A stretch of DNA of 64,000 nucleotides from Chitinophaga oryzae (GCF_012516375.2 NZ_CP051204.2:4836001-4900000), one strand, 5' to 3'. Positions 42,467-51,850 are shown, numbered from the stretch's first letter. Notes: generated by a model from the sequence alone, not told the origin. Translations and numbers: made by a program.

Positions 42467-43939
42467 TCATAAATTAGGGTTCACCGCCGCGTCTGCGCCG
42501 GGAACAGGCATCCAGTACTTTGCTTTGGTGATAACGGTTCCAACCGGCTGCAGGTCGCCCTCCGCCTTATTGGCATTGGCGGCTTCTACCAGTTCCAGTC
42601 TTACAAGGTCGAACCAACGGTTCCATTCCCCGGCAAACTCCCAGGCGCGCTCGTTTACCACGGCGGTCGCAAAAGCAGCGCCTGTCATGCCTCCCGGCAG
42701 TTCAGGCAAACCGGCACGCTGCCGTACGGCGTTAGCAGCCGTATAGGCGTCGCTGTTAGGTGCGCCGGCCGAGCGGGCCTGCGCTTCCGCATAGATCAGC
42801 AGCACATGTGCATACCGCATCATAATAACCGGATTGTTGGACATGTACACATCTTTCTGACCTGACTGGATAGTGAACTTTTTATAATAAGGGTGATGGG
42901 TAGTGGTCTCCTGCCAGGGAATCGTGGTGCCATCTTTCTTTTTGAACTCCGTGCTAAAAGTGGCGTCTTTCCTTGGGCCTGCGGGGAAGTTATTGAAGAA
43001 ATTCAGCTCGGGGAAAAAGTCGCTCCACCCTCCTTCATCTTCCGGCATGGTAGACAGCCCGTAAAAAGAATTATAGGTGATCCAGCTCCCGCGGGTGAAA
43101 AGGGTGAATACATCTTCTACCGTGCCCCCTGCAAAGATTTTCAGGTAGTCGCCTGTGTAAAGATCAAACCCATACAGCGCTTTGTTGTCGATGACTTCTT
43201 TCGCTTTGGCCGCCGCCTGCGCATATTTCGCCTGGTTCTTCAGAGGCCATCCCGCTTCGGTGAGGTATACATCCGCCAACAGCGCTTTTACTGCTCCCTT
43301 GTTCATCCGGCCGGAACTACGTTTGCCATTGGGTACCCATTCCTCCGCACGTTTAAGGTCCTCCTCTATCAGCTGGTATATCTCCGCCGGCTTGCTTTTC
43401 TTCAGGTTAAGATATTCCGGTATGTACTTCGCGGACGGAAGGATGGGCACTTCGCCCCACAGCCGTGTCAGCCAGTAATAGGACAGCGCGCGCAGATAAC
43501 TGGCTTCGCCCACGATCGCGTGAACAGTGTCTTTGTTGCCATCCAGCACTTTGTCGTAATTGCTGATGATGTTGGTGGTGGACTGTATCGTCCGGTAGCA
43601 TCCCAACCAGATGGGGTTCATCCTGCTATTCAGCGAGGATACGGTAAACAGGTCAAACTCCCTGAATTCCTCCTTGTTGGAGCCGGGATGCGTGGTGAGA
43701 TCGTCGCTGCCCATCGTCATGGCTATCTGTGACACCGTAGTAAAACCGCTGGTCCAGGGCACCATCATGGTGCCATACGCGCCGGTCAGTACGGTCTCAA
43801 GGCCGGCCTGACTGGTCAACGCATCGTCGCCGGCCACCAGCCCCCTCGGGCTCTCTGTCAGCTCTTTGTTGCACCCGGCAGCCAGCATCAGGCAGAGTAA
43901 CAAGTATATCGTATATCTCAATTCGTAACGTATAGTCAT
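42467..43939 (-). CDS. SusD/RagB-family surface glycan-binding lipoprotein
   Basis: The 490-residue lipoprotein (MLAAGCNKEL, Cys23) has the SusD TPR fold: SYLRALSYYWLTRLWGEVPI near residue 150, RAEEWVPNGKRSSGRMNKGAVKALLADVYL, RYAHVLLIYAEAQAR, AANAVRQRAGLPELP, and the C-terminal NERAWEFAGEWNRWFDLVR box. It captures oligosaccharides and acts as a lid on the SusC channel encoded 11 bp upstream in the same operon. Substrate is inferred from GH16 and GH30 to be beta-1,3/1,6-glucan. Confidence 0.95.
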   Translation of the reverse strand: MTIRYELRYTIYLLLCLMLAAGCNKELTESPRGLVAGDDALTSQAGLETVLTGAYGTMMVPWTSGFTTVSQIAMTMGSDDLTTHPGSNKEEFREFDLFTVSSLNSRMNPIWLGCYRTIQSTTNIISNYDKVLDGNKDTVHAIVGEASYLRALSYYWLTRLWGEVPILPSAKYIPEYLNLKKSKPAEIYQLIEEDLKRAEEWVPNGKRSSGRMNKGAVKALLADVYLTEAGWPLKNQAKYAQAAAKAKEVIDNKALYGFDLYTGDYLKIFAGGTVEDVFTLFTRGSWITYNSFYGLSTMPEDEGGWSDFFPELNFFNNFPAGPRKDATFSTEFKKKDGTTIPWQETTTHHPYYKKFTIQSGQKDVYMSNNPVIMMRYAHVLLIYAEAQARSAGAPNSDAYTAANAVRQRAGLPELPGGMTGAAFATAVVNERAWEFAGEWNRWFDLVRLELVEAANANKAEGDLQPVGTVITKAKYWMPVPGADAAVNPNL

Positions 43940-43950
43940 AACTGTTATTT

Positions 43951-46900
43951 TTAGAAGCTTAGTGTCGCTCCTCCGGTGATGGTTTTAGCATTTGGGTAAG
44001 TTCCATAATCAATACCCTGGCGGATATCACCTGCCGATGAATTGCTTTCAGGGTCTATACCCGAATAGTTGGTCCATGTCAGGAGATTGGTAGCACTCAC
44101 AAATAGTTTGATGCCAACAATATTCTTTAACCTGGATTTAGGAAAATCATAGGACAGGCTGATGTTTTTCAGCCGGAGGAAATCTCCTTTTTCCAGGAAG
44201 CGGGTACTCTGCGTGATATTCTTGTTGGTAGAACTGAAGGCTGGTATATCCGACGTTTCATTCACGCCCGGGATATAGCGGTCTTTGATATCCACAGCGG
44301 TGGCCTCGCGGGCGTCCGCGCCTAAATACATGGCGGCCGCTTTGTTATAATTCAGCCTGTCAAACCCAAAGAGGCCCTGGAACAACAGGTTCAGCGTGAA
44401 AGCCTTGTAGGTGATGGTATTGTTCCAGCCAATGGATGTTTTCGGCATACCGGAACCGATAATGTGATAGTCGTTGCCATCTATTTTTCCATCGTTATTG
44501 AGGTCTTCGTAGCGGGCATCACCTGGCCTGGCGCCATAGTCGGCGGCTTTCGCATCTCCCGGTTTCCACGTACCGAGGTAAGTGATCCCCCAGATGGAAC
44601 CCAGTGACTGCCCGGGCATCACTACAAATTCAGACTGGGGAGACAGACCGCCGCCGATCTTGCGGGTATTGGGGTCGAAAATCCTTGTCTTGCCTTCGCC
44701 CAGGGAAACCACGCTGTTTTTGATGAACGACACGTTGAACCCTGTGTTCCACCCGACAGCTCCTTTGCCAGGCACGTCGCCTTCGATGGAAAACTCCCAG
44801 CCTTTATTCTGCACAGCGCCTACATTCCGGGTGATAACATTGCCGCCGAGGAACATAGGAAGCGTCTCCTCCAACAGCAGGTCACGGGTGTCTTTGATAA
44901 AATAATCCGCGCTGACAGACAATCGTCCTTTTAAGAAGCCAATGTCAATGCCCACATCTTTTTGTTCTGTGGTTTCCCACTTCAGGTCCGGGTTACCGAT
45001 GTTGCCAATCACCAATCCTACCTGGCTGGTACTGTTGTTAAACGATGCTGGTATATTTGAATAGGATGAAATAGTGCTGTAAGGACTGATCCCCTGATTA
45101 CCGGTGAGTCCCCAGCTGCCGCGCAATTTTAAATAGTTGACAGCGCTGACCTGTTGCATAAACGGTTCATTGCTTACCACCCATCCTGCCGATACAGACG
45201 GGAAATAGCTGAACCTGTTGCTGCCACGGAACTTGGAAGAGCCGTCCCGCCGGATGGCAGCAGATAAAAGATACTTGTCATTATAGCCGTAGTTGACACG
45301 TCCCACCAGCGAAAACAGCGCCCATTTGGAGTAGCCGGAGCCGGGGTTGCCCGGCGTGCCCAATGCCAGGTTATACCACTGGAAGTTTTCGTAAGTGAGC
45401 TTGGAAGAGCCGGCATAAGAGTAGTTGTAGCTAGACTGTTGATATTCCATCACTGCCGTAGCGTCGAGGCTATGCACTTTATTGAACACCTTGCTATAGT
45501 TCAGGGTATTGGTGTTTTGAAGCACAATTTCCTTACTGGACCTTATATTGGCGGTAGATGTGCCATTGTTGGTGATTTTTCCGCCGAAAGCTTTGTCTTC
45601 GTATTGCAGGTAGTTGGCGCCGTATTGCATATTAAACGTCAGTCCCGGCAGGATGCCGAACTTAAACCCGCCGATAAGGTTGGCCAGCATCCTGTCTCTT
45701 ACCGCCAGCCTGTTGACCGTCAGCGCCAGGGGATTATAGGACACTGAACCAACAGGATCGCTCACTACAAAGGAGCCGTCTGCATTGTACACCGGCGTTG
45801 TGGGGGCCCAGATGATGGCTTGTGCCAGCGGGCTGCTGGCGCCATCTGCAGGAATGTCCACGTTTTGCGCCGTGCTGTACGATCCGGTAATATTCAGAAA
45901 AGTAGAGATGCTGTTGGTCAGGTTCGCATTGATATTGGAACGTAACGTATACCGTTTGTAAAAGGAATTATTGATGACACCGTCCTGGTTGAGATAATTG
46001 CCGGAAATAAAGTAGCCGCCTTTATCGGTGCCGCCGGAGAGGCTCAGCATATACTCCTGCGCCGGCGATCTTCTGAAAATCTCATCCTGCCAGTCAGTAC
46101 CTCCGTTAGTACGGAAACCGGCGATTTGTGCGTCCGTGAATTTAGGTGTGGTGCCTACCGCTTTAGCGCGTGCATTCACCGTCTCCGCAAAGTCGGCAGC
46201 GTTCAGCAGGTCCATCTTCTTAATAACGGTAGAAGTGGACTGCCGGGTGGTGAAGTTTACTTTCAAGCCGCCTTTGCTGCCTTTGCGGGTAGTGATCAGG
46301 ATAACGCCGTTAGCGCCCCGGCTGCCGTAGATAGCAGTAGCTGCGGCATCTTTCAGTACCTGTATAGACGCAATATCGTCGGGGTTGATAGCAAAAAACT
46401 CCGCCCCTACGAAACCGTCTACCACATATAGCGGGTCGTTACCACCATTGACCGAATTGGACCCACGGATGCGGATACGGGCGGCGCCGCCGGGAGAGCC
46501 GGCGGAATTGGTCACCTGCACCCCTGTGGCCCGGCCCTGCAACACCTGGTCGAGACGGTTCACCGGTGCGTCCTGGAAATCTTTGGCCGTGATGGAGGAG
46601 ATAGCGTTTGTCAGGGAACCTTTCTTCTGCTCTCCATATCCCACGACTACCAGCTCATTGATATTGGAGGCGGAAGGCTGTAAGGCGAGCGACAATTCCC
46701 GCCTCCCGTTCAGCGGCACCTCTGTTTTGTTGTAGCCTACCGAAGAGATGATGAGTACTGCGTTACCGTCAGGCACGGTGATGGCATATTCGCCGTTCAC
46801 GTTGGTGACCACGCCTTTGGCCGTGCCTTTCACCTGGATGGTGACGCCGGGCAGCGGACTTCCTTTTTCATCGGTGATTTTCCCGCGCACCTCCTGCTCA

Positions 46901-47307
46901 GGCGGGGCGACGCTCACCTCTGCGGGTTTGCGTTTCACGATGACGATCTTGTCGGAAATGCTGTAAGAGAAAGGCAGCCCCCGGAAGCAGGCTTCCAGCG
47001 CCTCTTTCAGGGAAGCGTCTTTCAGTTGCAGGCTTACCTTGCGTTCCTGCAGCATTTGTTCATCGGTATACAGGAAGGTGTACCCTGTCTGTTTTCTGAT
47101 CTCCCGGAAGATTTTGTCGAGCGGCGTATTGCTCCGGGAGATGGTGACTGTCTGAGAATACCCGGCAGCGTGTACCTGCAGCAGGGCAACGGTCAGTAAG
47201 AGTACCGTTAGTTTCATCATCAGCAATATTTTTTTCGATAACCGTGGATATTTTTTATCCCACGCAGCACGAAGCTGCCTGCTTTGGGAATAAAGCATCA
47301 ATTGCAT
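43951..47307 (-). CDS. SusC/RagA-family TonB-dependent outer-membrane transporter with STN domain
   Basis: About 1118 residues from ATG 47307 (MQLMLYSQSRQLRAAW); an upstream ATG at 47373 would begin inside the predicted antisense RNA and the leader hairpin. Order: signal (ILLMMKLTVLLLTVALLQ), STN domain (DKIFREIRKQTGYTFLYTDEQ), carboxypeptidase-regulatory-like domain (VRGKITDEKGSPLPGVTIQVKG), TonB-box region and plug (ELVVVGYGEQKKGS, IRIRGSNSVNGGNDPLYVVDG), and a 22-strand barrel ending in TGGATLSF. The STN domain means that it signals through the FecR/ECF pair encoded immediately upstream. Imports glucan oligosaccharides. Confidence 0.95.
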   Translation of the reverse strand: MQLMLYSQSRQLRAAWDKKYPRLSKKILLMMKLTVLLLTVALLQVHAAGYSQTVTISRSNTPLDKIFREIRKQTGYTFLYTDEQMLQERKVSLQLKDASLKEALEACFRGLPFSYSISDKIVIVKRKPAEVSVAPPEQEVRGKITDEKGSPLPGVTIQVKGTAKGVVTNVNGEYAITVPDGNAVLIISSVGYNKTEVPLNGRRELSLALQPSASNINELVVVGYGEQKKGSLTNAISSITAKDFQDAPVNRLDQVLQGRATGVQVTNSAGSPGGAARIRIRGSNSVNGGNDPLYVVDGFVGAEFFAINPDDIASIQVLKDAAATAIYGSRGANGVILITTRKGSKGGLKVNFTTRQSTSTVIKKMDLLNAADFAETVNARAKAVGTTPKFTDAQIAGFRTNGGTDWQDEIFRRSPAQEYMLSLSGGTDKGGYFISGNYLNQDGVINNSFYKRYTLRSNINANLTNSISTFLNITGSYSTAQNVDIPADGASSPLAQAIIWAPTTPVYNADGSFVVSDPVGSVSYNPLALTVNRLAVRDRMLANLIGGFKFGILPGLTFNMQYGANYLQYEDKAFGGKITNNGTSTANIRSSKEIVLQNTNTLNYSKVFNKVHSLDATAVMEYQQSSYNYSYAGSSKLTYENFQWYNLALGTPGNPGSGYSKWALFSLVGRVNYGYNDKYLLSAAIRRDGSSKFRGSNRFSYFPSVSAGWVVSNEPFMQQVSAVNYLKLRGSWGLTGNQGISPYSTISSYSNIPASFNNSTSQVGLVIGNIGNPDLKWETTEQKDVGIDIGFLKGRLSVSADYFIKDTRDLLLEETLPMFLGGNVITRNVGAVQNKGWEFSIEGDVPGKGAVGWNTGFNVSFIKNSVVSLGEGKTRIFDPNTRKIGGGLSPQSEFVVMPGQSLGSIWGITYLGTWKPGDAKAADYGARPGDARYEDLNNDGKIDGNDYHIIGSGMPKTSIGWNNTITYKAFTLNLLFQGLFGFDRLNYNKAAAMYLGADAREATAVDIKDRYIPGVNETSDIPAFSSTNKNITQSTRFLEKGDFLRLKNISLSYDFPKSRLKNIVGIKLFVSATNLLTWTNYSGIDPESNSSAGDIRQGIDYGTYPNAKTITGGATLSF

Positions 47308-47314
47308 ACTTTTG
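47283..47314 (+). promoter_or_regulatory. Consensus promoter antisense to susC start
   Basis: TTTG (47283-47286), 20-nt spacer, TACTTTTG (47307-47314) on the + strand: an exact match to the Bacteroidota -33/-7 elements, with the same -7 octamer as the collar promoter. It points away from susC into its leader. Confidence 0.65.
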
Positions 47315-47319
47315 TATGG

Positions 47320-47408
47320 TTTGGGTAAATAATGAATAATTGCCGCAAGCGATTGAGCATACAGGCCCGACATTCACCGGGAGCGGTACGAACGCTTCCG
47401 GTTTTTTG
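47320..47408 (+). ncRNA. Predicted cis-antisense small RNA in the susC leader (DonS-like)
   Basis: Starting about 6 nt after the TACTTTTG element and ending at an intrinsic terminator: arms ACCGGGAGCG (47376-47385) and CGCTTCCGGT (47393-47402), 7-nt loop, one G-U pair, then T6 (47402-47407). The transcript would be about 85-90 nt and fully antisense to the mRNA leader of susC, just upstream of its start codon. Bacteroides PULs with ECF/anti-sigma control carry antisense RNAs of this kind (DonS family) at the same place. No protein frame explains the hairpin. The 5' end is estimated. Confidence 0.55.
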
Positions 47409-47483
47409 TTGCCTGTATGGGTAAAGGGATTCGTGGAACGCTAAGGACCCATAGTGTATCAGTTTTTAAACAACGCGAATTTA

Positions 47484-48695
47484 TCAGGGCGATACGATGA
47501 TCTGCCTGTCTCTTATTTCAAAATGTACTTCTCCTGTCATCTCCAGTATTTTCAGCACCTGTGACACCGGCACGTTGCGGGGGATGATACCGTGGAAGTG
47601 GGCGGCTACCGGCGCGGTGAACACTACCTCCACGTTGTACCAACGGGCGATCATGCGCATCACGGAGGCGATGTCTTTTCCTTCCAGCTGCATGAGGCCG
47701 TTTTTCCAGGCCACTGCTTCTTCCGTATTCGCCTGTGGCTGAAACGTCAGCTGGTCTTGCTGTTTGTCCAGCTGCGCGCCCTGTCCCGGCGCCAGTTGGC
47801 GGCTGTTGCCGTGGCTGCTGACTTTCACGGCGCCTTCCAGCAGGGTGGTTTTCACCACCGCTTCATCGGCATAGGCCATGATGTTGAACTGCGTGCCCAG
47901 TACGGCCACTTCCATGCTGTCGTTTTGCTGTCCTGTACGCACGGTCACTTTAAAAGGCATGGCAGCGTGGCGGGCCACTTCAAAATAGGCTTCGCCTGTC
48001 AGCTCCACCTGTCTCACGGCGCCATTGAAGGCCACGGGATACTTCAGCGCGCTTTCGGCGTTCAGCCATACTTTGGTGCCATCGGGCAGCGTCACCTGGA
48101 ACTGCCCGCCCCGGGGCGTACGCAGCGTATTGTATTGCAGGACAGTAGCGTTTCCGGAGGAATTGTATACCAGTTGTCCGCCCGCCGGCTGCAGAATATT
48201 AGTATTGCCCTGTTGTGCCAGCGCGCCGCTGGCGGCGCTGTCGAGCGGCAGCTCCGTGCCGTCTGCCAGGGTAAGCACGGCTTTGTTGCCGCCGGGCGCC
48301 ACATCTTTTTGCACCGGCGTGGCCGCTATGGCAGCCGGTGGCGGGGCGGCCGGCTTCCATAGCCAGTATGCACCGACGGCCAGCAGTACCACGGCGGCCG
48401 CGGCAGCGGGCATCCAGCGTAAACGACGGAGCGGCGTCACCCGCGGGGCGACTTCGGCCTGCTCCGGGCGGTCGGCGGCCAGAATCCGGCCGGCAACGTC
48501 ATCCCAGTAGGCGACGTCATAGCCGTCGGCAGTATTGTCGGGCAGCTCCTGCAGCAGCCGTGATTCCACCTGCTGCGTAACAGCACCGCTGGCATCTTCC
48601 CGGATCAGCGTGGAAAGCTCCTGTAGCTCCGCCGCAGTAGCGACGCGTTGCAATGCCTGCCCCAGCAGGTAGGTAAGACGGTCTTGTGTTGACAA
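47484..48695 (-). CDS. FecR-family anti-sigma factor
   Basis: The 403-residue product starts at a TTG codon (48695): the upstream frame closes at a stop and has no ATG or GTG. Cytosolic N-terminal anti-sigma domain (about 1-90, with a conserved YWDDVAGRIL), one membrane helix (MPAAAAAVVLLAVGAYWLW, about 94-112), a periplasmic FecR domain (LRTPRGGQFQVTLPDGTKVWLNAESALKYP, GEAYFEVA, VLGTQFNIMAY) and a C-terminal DUF4974-like STN-receiving part (IIPRNVPVSQVLKILEMTG). Transmits the substrate signal from SusC to the sigma factor encoded just upstream. Confidence 0.95.
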   Translation of the reverse strand: MSTQDRLTYLLGQALQRVATAAELQELSTLIREDASGAVTQQVESRLLQELPDNTADGYDVAYWDDVAGRILAADRPEQAEVAPRVTPLRRLRWMPAAAAAVVLLAVGAYWLWKPAAPPPAAIAATPVQKDVAPGGNKAVLTLADGTELPLDSAASGALAQQGNTNILQPAGGQLVYNSSGNATVLQYNTLRTPRGGQFQVTLPDGTKVWLNAESALKYPVAFNGAVRQVELTGEAYFEVARHAAMPFKVTVRTGQQNDSMEVAVLGTQFNIMAYADEAVVKTTLLEGAVKVSSHGNSRQLAPGQGAQLDKQQDQLTFQPQANTEEAVAWKNGLMQLEGKDIASVMRMIARWYNVEVVFTAPVAAHFHGIIPRNVPVSQVLKILEMTGEVHFEIRDRQIIVSP

Positions 48696-48820
48696 TGGTC
48701 GATTGTTTTGACAGTTTTGAACGGGACGATTTTGGTCTATTCTTCAAACGTGAAATACCCCTTCTGCTTAAACAGACGCGCGAGCAGACATTTAGGACCT
48801 ATCAGTCAGAAATTTTTTTT

Positions 48821-49405
48821 TTACACCCGCAACAGCCAGAGGACCAGCATCGGAAACAGCAGCCCGGATTGCTCCAGGTGCGCGCGGATGGCGTGGAGGG
48901 AACGCACCAGCGAATTTTTGACGGTATTGGGCGACAGAGAAAGTTGGGCGGCGATCTCCGGTATTTTCAGGCCCTGCCCGCGGCTTAATAAATAAATCCG
49001 TTTGGCCTGCGGTGGGAGTTGTTGTACCGCGAGGGCCACCTGTTCGTGCATAAAAGCATAGGCCATATCTTCTTCCGGGCTGAAAACCGGCTCCTCCGGC
49101 GCCAGCGTCGCCATCGCCTTGTGATGCACCGCCTGCCTGCGCAGATAGGTAAAACACTGGTAGAAAACAATACGCAGCAGCCAGGAACGGGGCTGCTCAA
49201 TCTCTTTCAGCTTATCCCGGCTGAGCCATAAACGGAGAAAAGTCTCCTGGAGAATATCTTCCGTCACCGCCGCCGTTTTGGTGATATGCAGCGCCATGGC
49301 CCTGAACTCAGGTGCGTACTGATGAAACAGCTGCCGAAAGGCTGTTTCATCGCCTTCGGAGATCAGTTCAAAAAGTTTTTTGTTATCATGTGTGTACGCA
49401 TGCAT
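48821..49405 (-). CDS. ECF RNA polymerase sigma factor (FecI-like)
   Basis: The 194-residue product shows sigma region 2 (FRQLFHQYAPEFRAMALHIT, VTEDILQETFLRLWLSRDKL, PRSWLLRIVFYQCF) and region 4 (LPPQAKRIYLLSRGQGLKIPEIAAQLSLSPNTVKNSLVRSLHAIRAHL). A hydrophobic tail (LLFPMLVLWLL) follows, common in Bacteroidota FecI-like proteins. First gene of the minus-strand beta-glucan operon, divergent from GH30, so the 119-bp gap (49406-49524) probably carries both promoters. Confidence 0.95.
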   Translation of the reverse strand: MHAYTHDNKKLFELISEGDETAFRQLFHQYAPEFRAMALHITKTAAVTEDILQETFLRLWLSRDKLKEIEQPRSWLLRIVFYQCFTYLRRQAVHHKAMATLAPEEPVFSPEEDMAYAFMHEQVALAVQQLPPQAKRIYLLSRGQGLKIPEIAAQLSLSPNTVKNSLVRSLHAIRAHLEQSGLLFPMLVLWLLRV

Positions 49406-49524
49406 GGAGGACAGCCTTCCCGCTAAAGTAGCAAAATAATTGATAGTTGCTCCACAGACACAGAAACACTATCTTCTTTCGCCGTTTAAATTCTTTTTAT
49501 AATTTTCCCGCCTGAAATGTATAT

Positions 49525-50946
49525 ATGAAAAGATTCTCCACGTTAGTGTTTTACTGCCTCGCCGCCACCTTTTCCGCCTGCACGGGCAGCAGACACGCCG
49601 CCGGTCCCAAAGCCGGCGCCACTGCTTTTATCACCAGCAGCGACCAACAGCAACTGCTGAAAGAGCAGGATGGGCTCCGCTTTTCCGGCACTAACGCCAA
49701 CGGTTACACTACTATCGAAGTCAATGGCAAACAGACATTCCAGCAAGTGGAAGGCTTCGGCTATACGCTTACCGGCGGCAGCGCGCAACTGATCAACGCG
49801 ATGGAAGCCACCGCCAAAGAGCAGCTGCTGCAGGAAATTTTCGGCAACGGTCCTCAGCAACTCGGCGTCAGCTACCTCCGTATCAGCATCGGCGCATCGG
49901 ACCTGAACGCCACCGTTTTTTCCTACGATGACATGCCGTCGGGGAAAACAGACGTTCCGCTGGCGCATTTCTCACTGGCGCCCGACATGGCCGGCGGCAC
50001 CGGTCTCATTCCGCTGCTGCAGGAGATACTGCAGCGCTCCCCGAAACTGAAAATAATGGCCGCGCCCTGGAGCCCGCCCGCATGGATGAAAGACAACGAC
50101 TCCTCCAAAGGAGGATCGCTCCTTCCGCAATATTACCCCGTGTATGCGCAGTACTTCGTGAAATACATCCAGACCATGAAAGCGGCCGGCATCCCGATAG
50201 ACGCTATTACACCACAGAACGAGCCACTGCATCCCGGCAACAATCCCAGCCTGAAAATGGTGGCGGAAGAGCAGCGCGATTTCATTAAATATCACCTCGG
50301 ACCGGCATTCGCAGCCGCCGGCATCCGCACGAAAATCGTTGTCTACGATCACAACTGCGACCGCCCGGACTATCCCCTGACCATACTCGGAGACACGGCA
50401 GCAGCCAGGTACGTACATGGCAGCGCCTTTCACCTCTACGCCGGCGATATCAGCGCGCTGACGACCGTACACAATGCAGAACCCGACAAGGCCATCTACT
50501 TCACCGAACAATGGACCGGCTCCAAGGAAACGTTCGACAACAACCTGCGCTGGCATATCAAAAATGTGATCATCGGCGCCATGCGCAACTACAGCCGCAC
50601 TGCGCTGGAATGGAACCTCGCCAATGACCCCGGATACAAACCGCATACGCCCGGCGGATGCACCCAGTGCAAAGGCGCTTTCACGATCAACGGCAACCAG
50701 GTGGCCCGCAACGTGGCCTATTATATTATCGCACATGCCTCCCGCTTTGTGCCGGCCGGCGCTGTCAGGATCGGCAGCAACAGCGAAGGCAAACTCCACA
50801 GCGTCGCCTTCAAAAGACCCGATGGCCGCAAAGTACTGATCGTTTTAAACGACCATGACACCGAAGCGTATTTTAATGTACGCTACGAAGGAAAACAAGC
50901 CGTCACCGTACTGCCGGCGGCCAGCGTAGGTACCTATATTTTTTAA
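49525..50946 (+). CDS. GH30 glycosidase (beta-1,6-glucanase/glucosylceramidase family), lipoprotein
   Basis: The 473-residue product has a lipobox (LAATFSAC, Cys19). TIM-barrel GH30 signatures: FQQVEGFGYTLTGGSAQLI at the start, LRISIGASDL, MAAPWSPPAWMK, acid/base Glu233 in TPQNEP, nucleophile Glu328 in YFTEQW, and LEWNLANDP. The C-terminal beta-sandwich ends with a KVLIVLNDHDTEAYF-type strand set. The sequence type (AAPWSPPAWMK, subfamily 3-like) is the one that hydrolyses beta-1,6-glucan linkages. Divergent from the ECF sigma gene. Together with GH16 it points to laminarin- or fungal-wall-type glucan as substrate. Confidence 0.93.
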   Translation: MKRFSTLVFYCLAATFSACTGSRHAAGPKAGATAFITSSDQQQLLKEQDGLRFSGTNANGYTTIEVNGKQTFQQVEGFGYTLTGGSAQLINAMEATAKEQLLQEIFGNGPQQLGVSYLRISIGASDLNATVFSYDDMPSGKTDVPLAHFSLAPDMAGGTGLIPLLQEILQRSPKLKIMAAPWSPPAWMKDNDSSKGGSLLPQYYPVYAQYFVKYIQTMKAAGIPIDAITPQNEPLHPGNNPSLKMVAEEQRDFIKYHLGPAFAAAGIRTKIVVYDHNCDRPDYPLTILGDTAAARYVHGSAFHLYAGDISALTTVHNAEPDKAIYFTEQWTGSKETFDNNLRWHIKNVIIGAMRNYSRTALEWNLANDPGYKPHTPGGCTQCKGAFTINGNQVARNVAYYIIAHASRFVPAGAVRIGSNSEGKLHSVAFKRPDGRKVLIVLNDHDTEAYFNVRYEGKQAVTVLPAASVGTYIF

Positions 50947-51070
50947 ATGATTTGTTGTAGCTTTGGAACTATGAGGATGACACCCACACTTTAATACTTC
51001 ACCGATAAACTATCGTTCACGCCTGCTTCCAGGCGTGCTTTCTGCTATTTTTCACCCTCATCATTTTTTT

Positions 51071-51850
51071 ATGGAAGAAGTATTAAATCCCACTCAGATA
51101 AAACAATTTATGGAAGAAGGCTATGTCCGTCTTGATCATGCCTTCCCCGAAACGCTCGCCGCCGATGTCCGCAGCATCTTATGGAAAGAGATGGCCATCG
51201 ATCGTGATGATCCATCTACGTGGACGAAGCCCGTTATCCGGCTGGGCATGTACTCCCAGCCACCGTTTGTGGCATCTGCCAATACGCCGCTGCTGCACGC
51301 TGCCTTCGACCAGCTGGTGGGAAAAGACCGGTGGCTCCCCTGCCGGAGCATGGGCACCTTCCCCATCCGTTTTCCCTCCAGCGAAGATCCCGGCGATACC
51401 GGCTGGCATGTAGACGCCAGCTTCGGCGACAACCCGGCCAACTACCTCGAATGGCGCGTTAACTGGCGCTCTAAAAACAGGGCGCTGCTGATGCTGTTCC
51501 TTTACTCCGACATCGGGGAAAATGACGCCCCCACGAGGATACTGGCAGGATCCCATAGAGATGTGGCGCGACTGTTAAAACCCGCAGGAGAAGCAGGCAT
51601 GACCATCCTCGAGCTGGCAGCGGCTTTCCCGTCTTTACCATCGCGGCCGGTCGTCAACGCTACCGGTAAGGCGGGCACAGTATACCTGTGTCATCCTTTC
51701 CTGGTACACGCCGCACAGCCGCATCAGGGAACGGAACCCCGTTTTCTGGCGCAACCGCCGCTGCTGCTGAAAGATGAACTGATGAAAGCCGGCACGGAGA
51801 TCACCTACACGCCCGTGGAAGAAGCCATCCGGCAAAGCCTTCACGAATAA
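51071..51850 (+). CDS. PhyH-type Fe(II)/2-oxoglutarate dioxygenase
   Basis: The 259-residue product from ATG 51071 (MEEVLNPTQIKQFMEEGYVRL, the usual PhyH opening in which the N-terminal helix leads into the beta-helix core). Iron ligands His113 and Asp115 in GWHVDASFG and His213 in FLVHAAQPH, with Arg224 in EPR for 2-oxoglutarate. Typical length for the phytanoyl-CoA hydroxylase superfamily. Hydroxylates an unknown small substrate. It lies alone between two carbohydrate loci and is closed by a terminator; no neighbour suggests the substrate. Confidence 0.9.
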   Translation: MEEVLNPTQIKQFMEEGYVRLDHAFPETLAADVRSILWKEMAIDRDDPSTWTKPVIRLGMYSQPPFVASANTPLLHAAFDQLVGKDRWLPCRSMGTFPIRFPSSEDPGDTGWHVDASFGDNPANYLEWRVNWRSKNRALLMLFLYSDIGENDAPTRILAGSHRDVARLLKPAGEAGMTILELAAAFPSLPSRPVVNATGKAGTVYLCHPFLVHAAQPHQGTEPRFLAQPPLLLKDELMKAGTEITYTPVEEAIRQSLHE

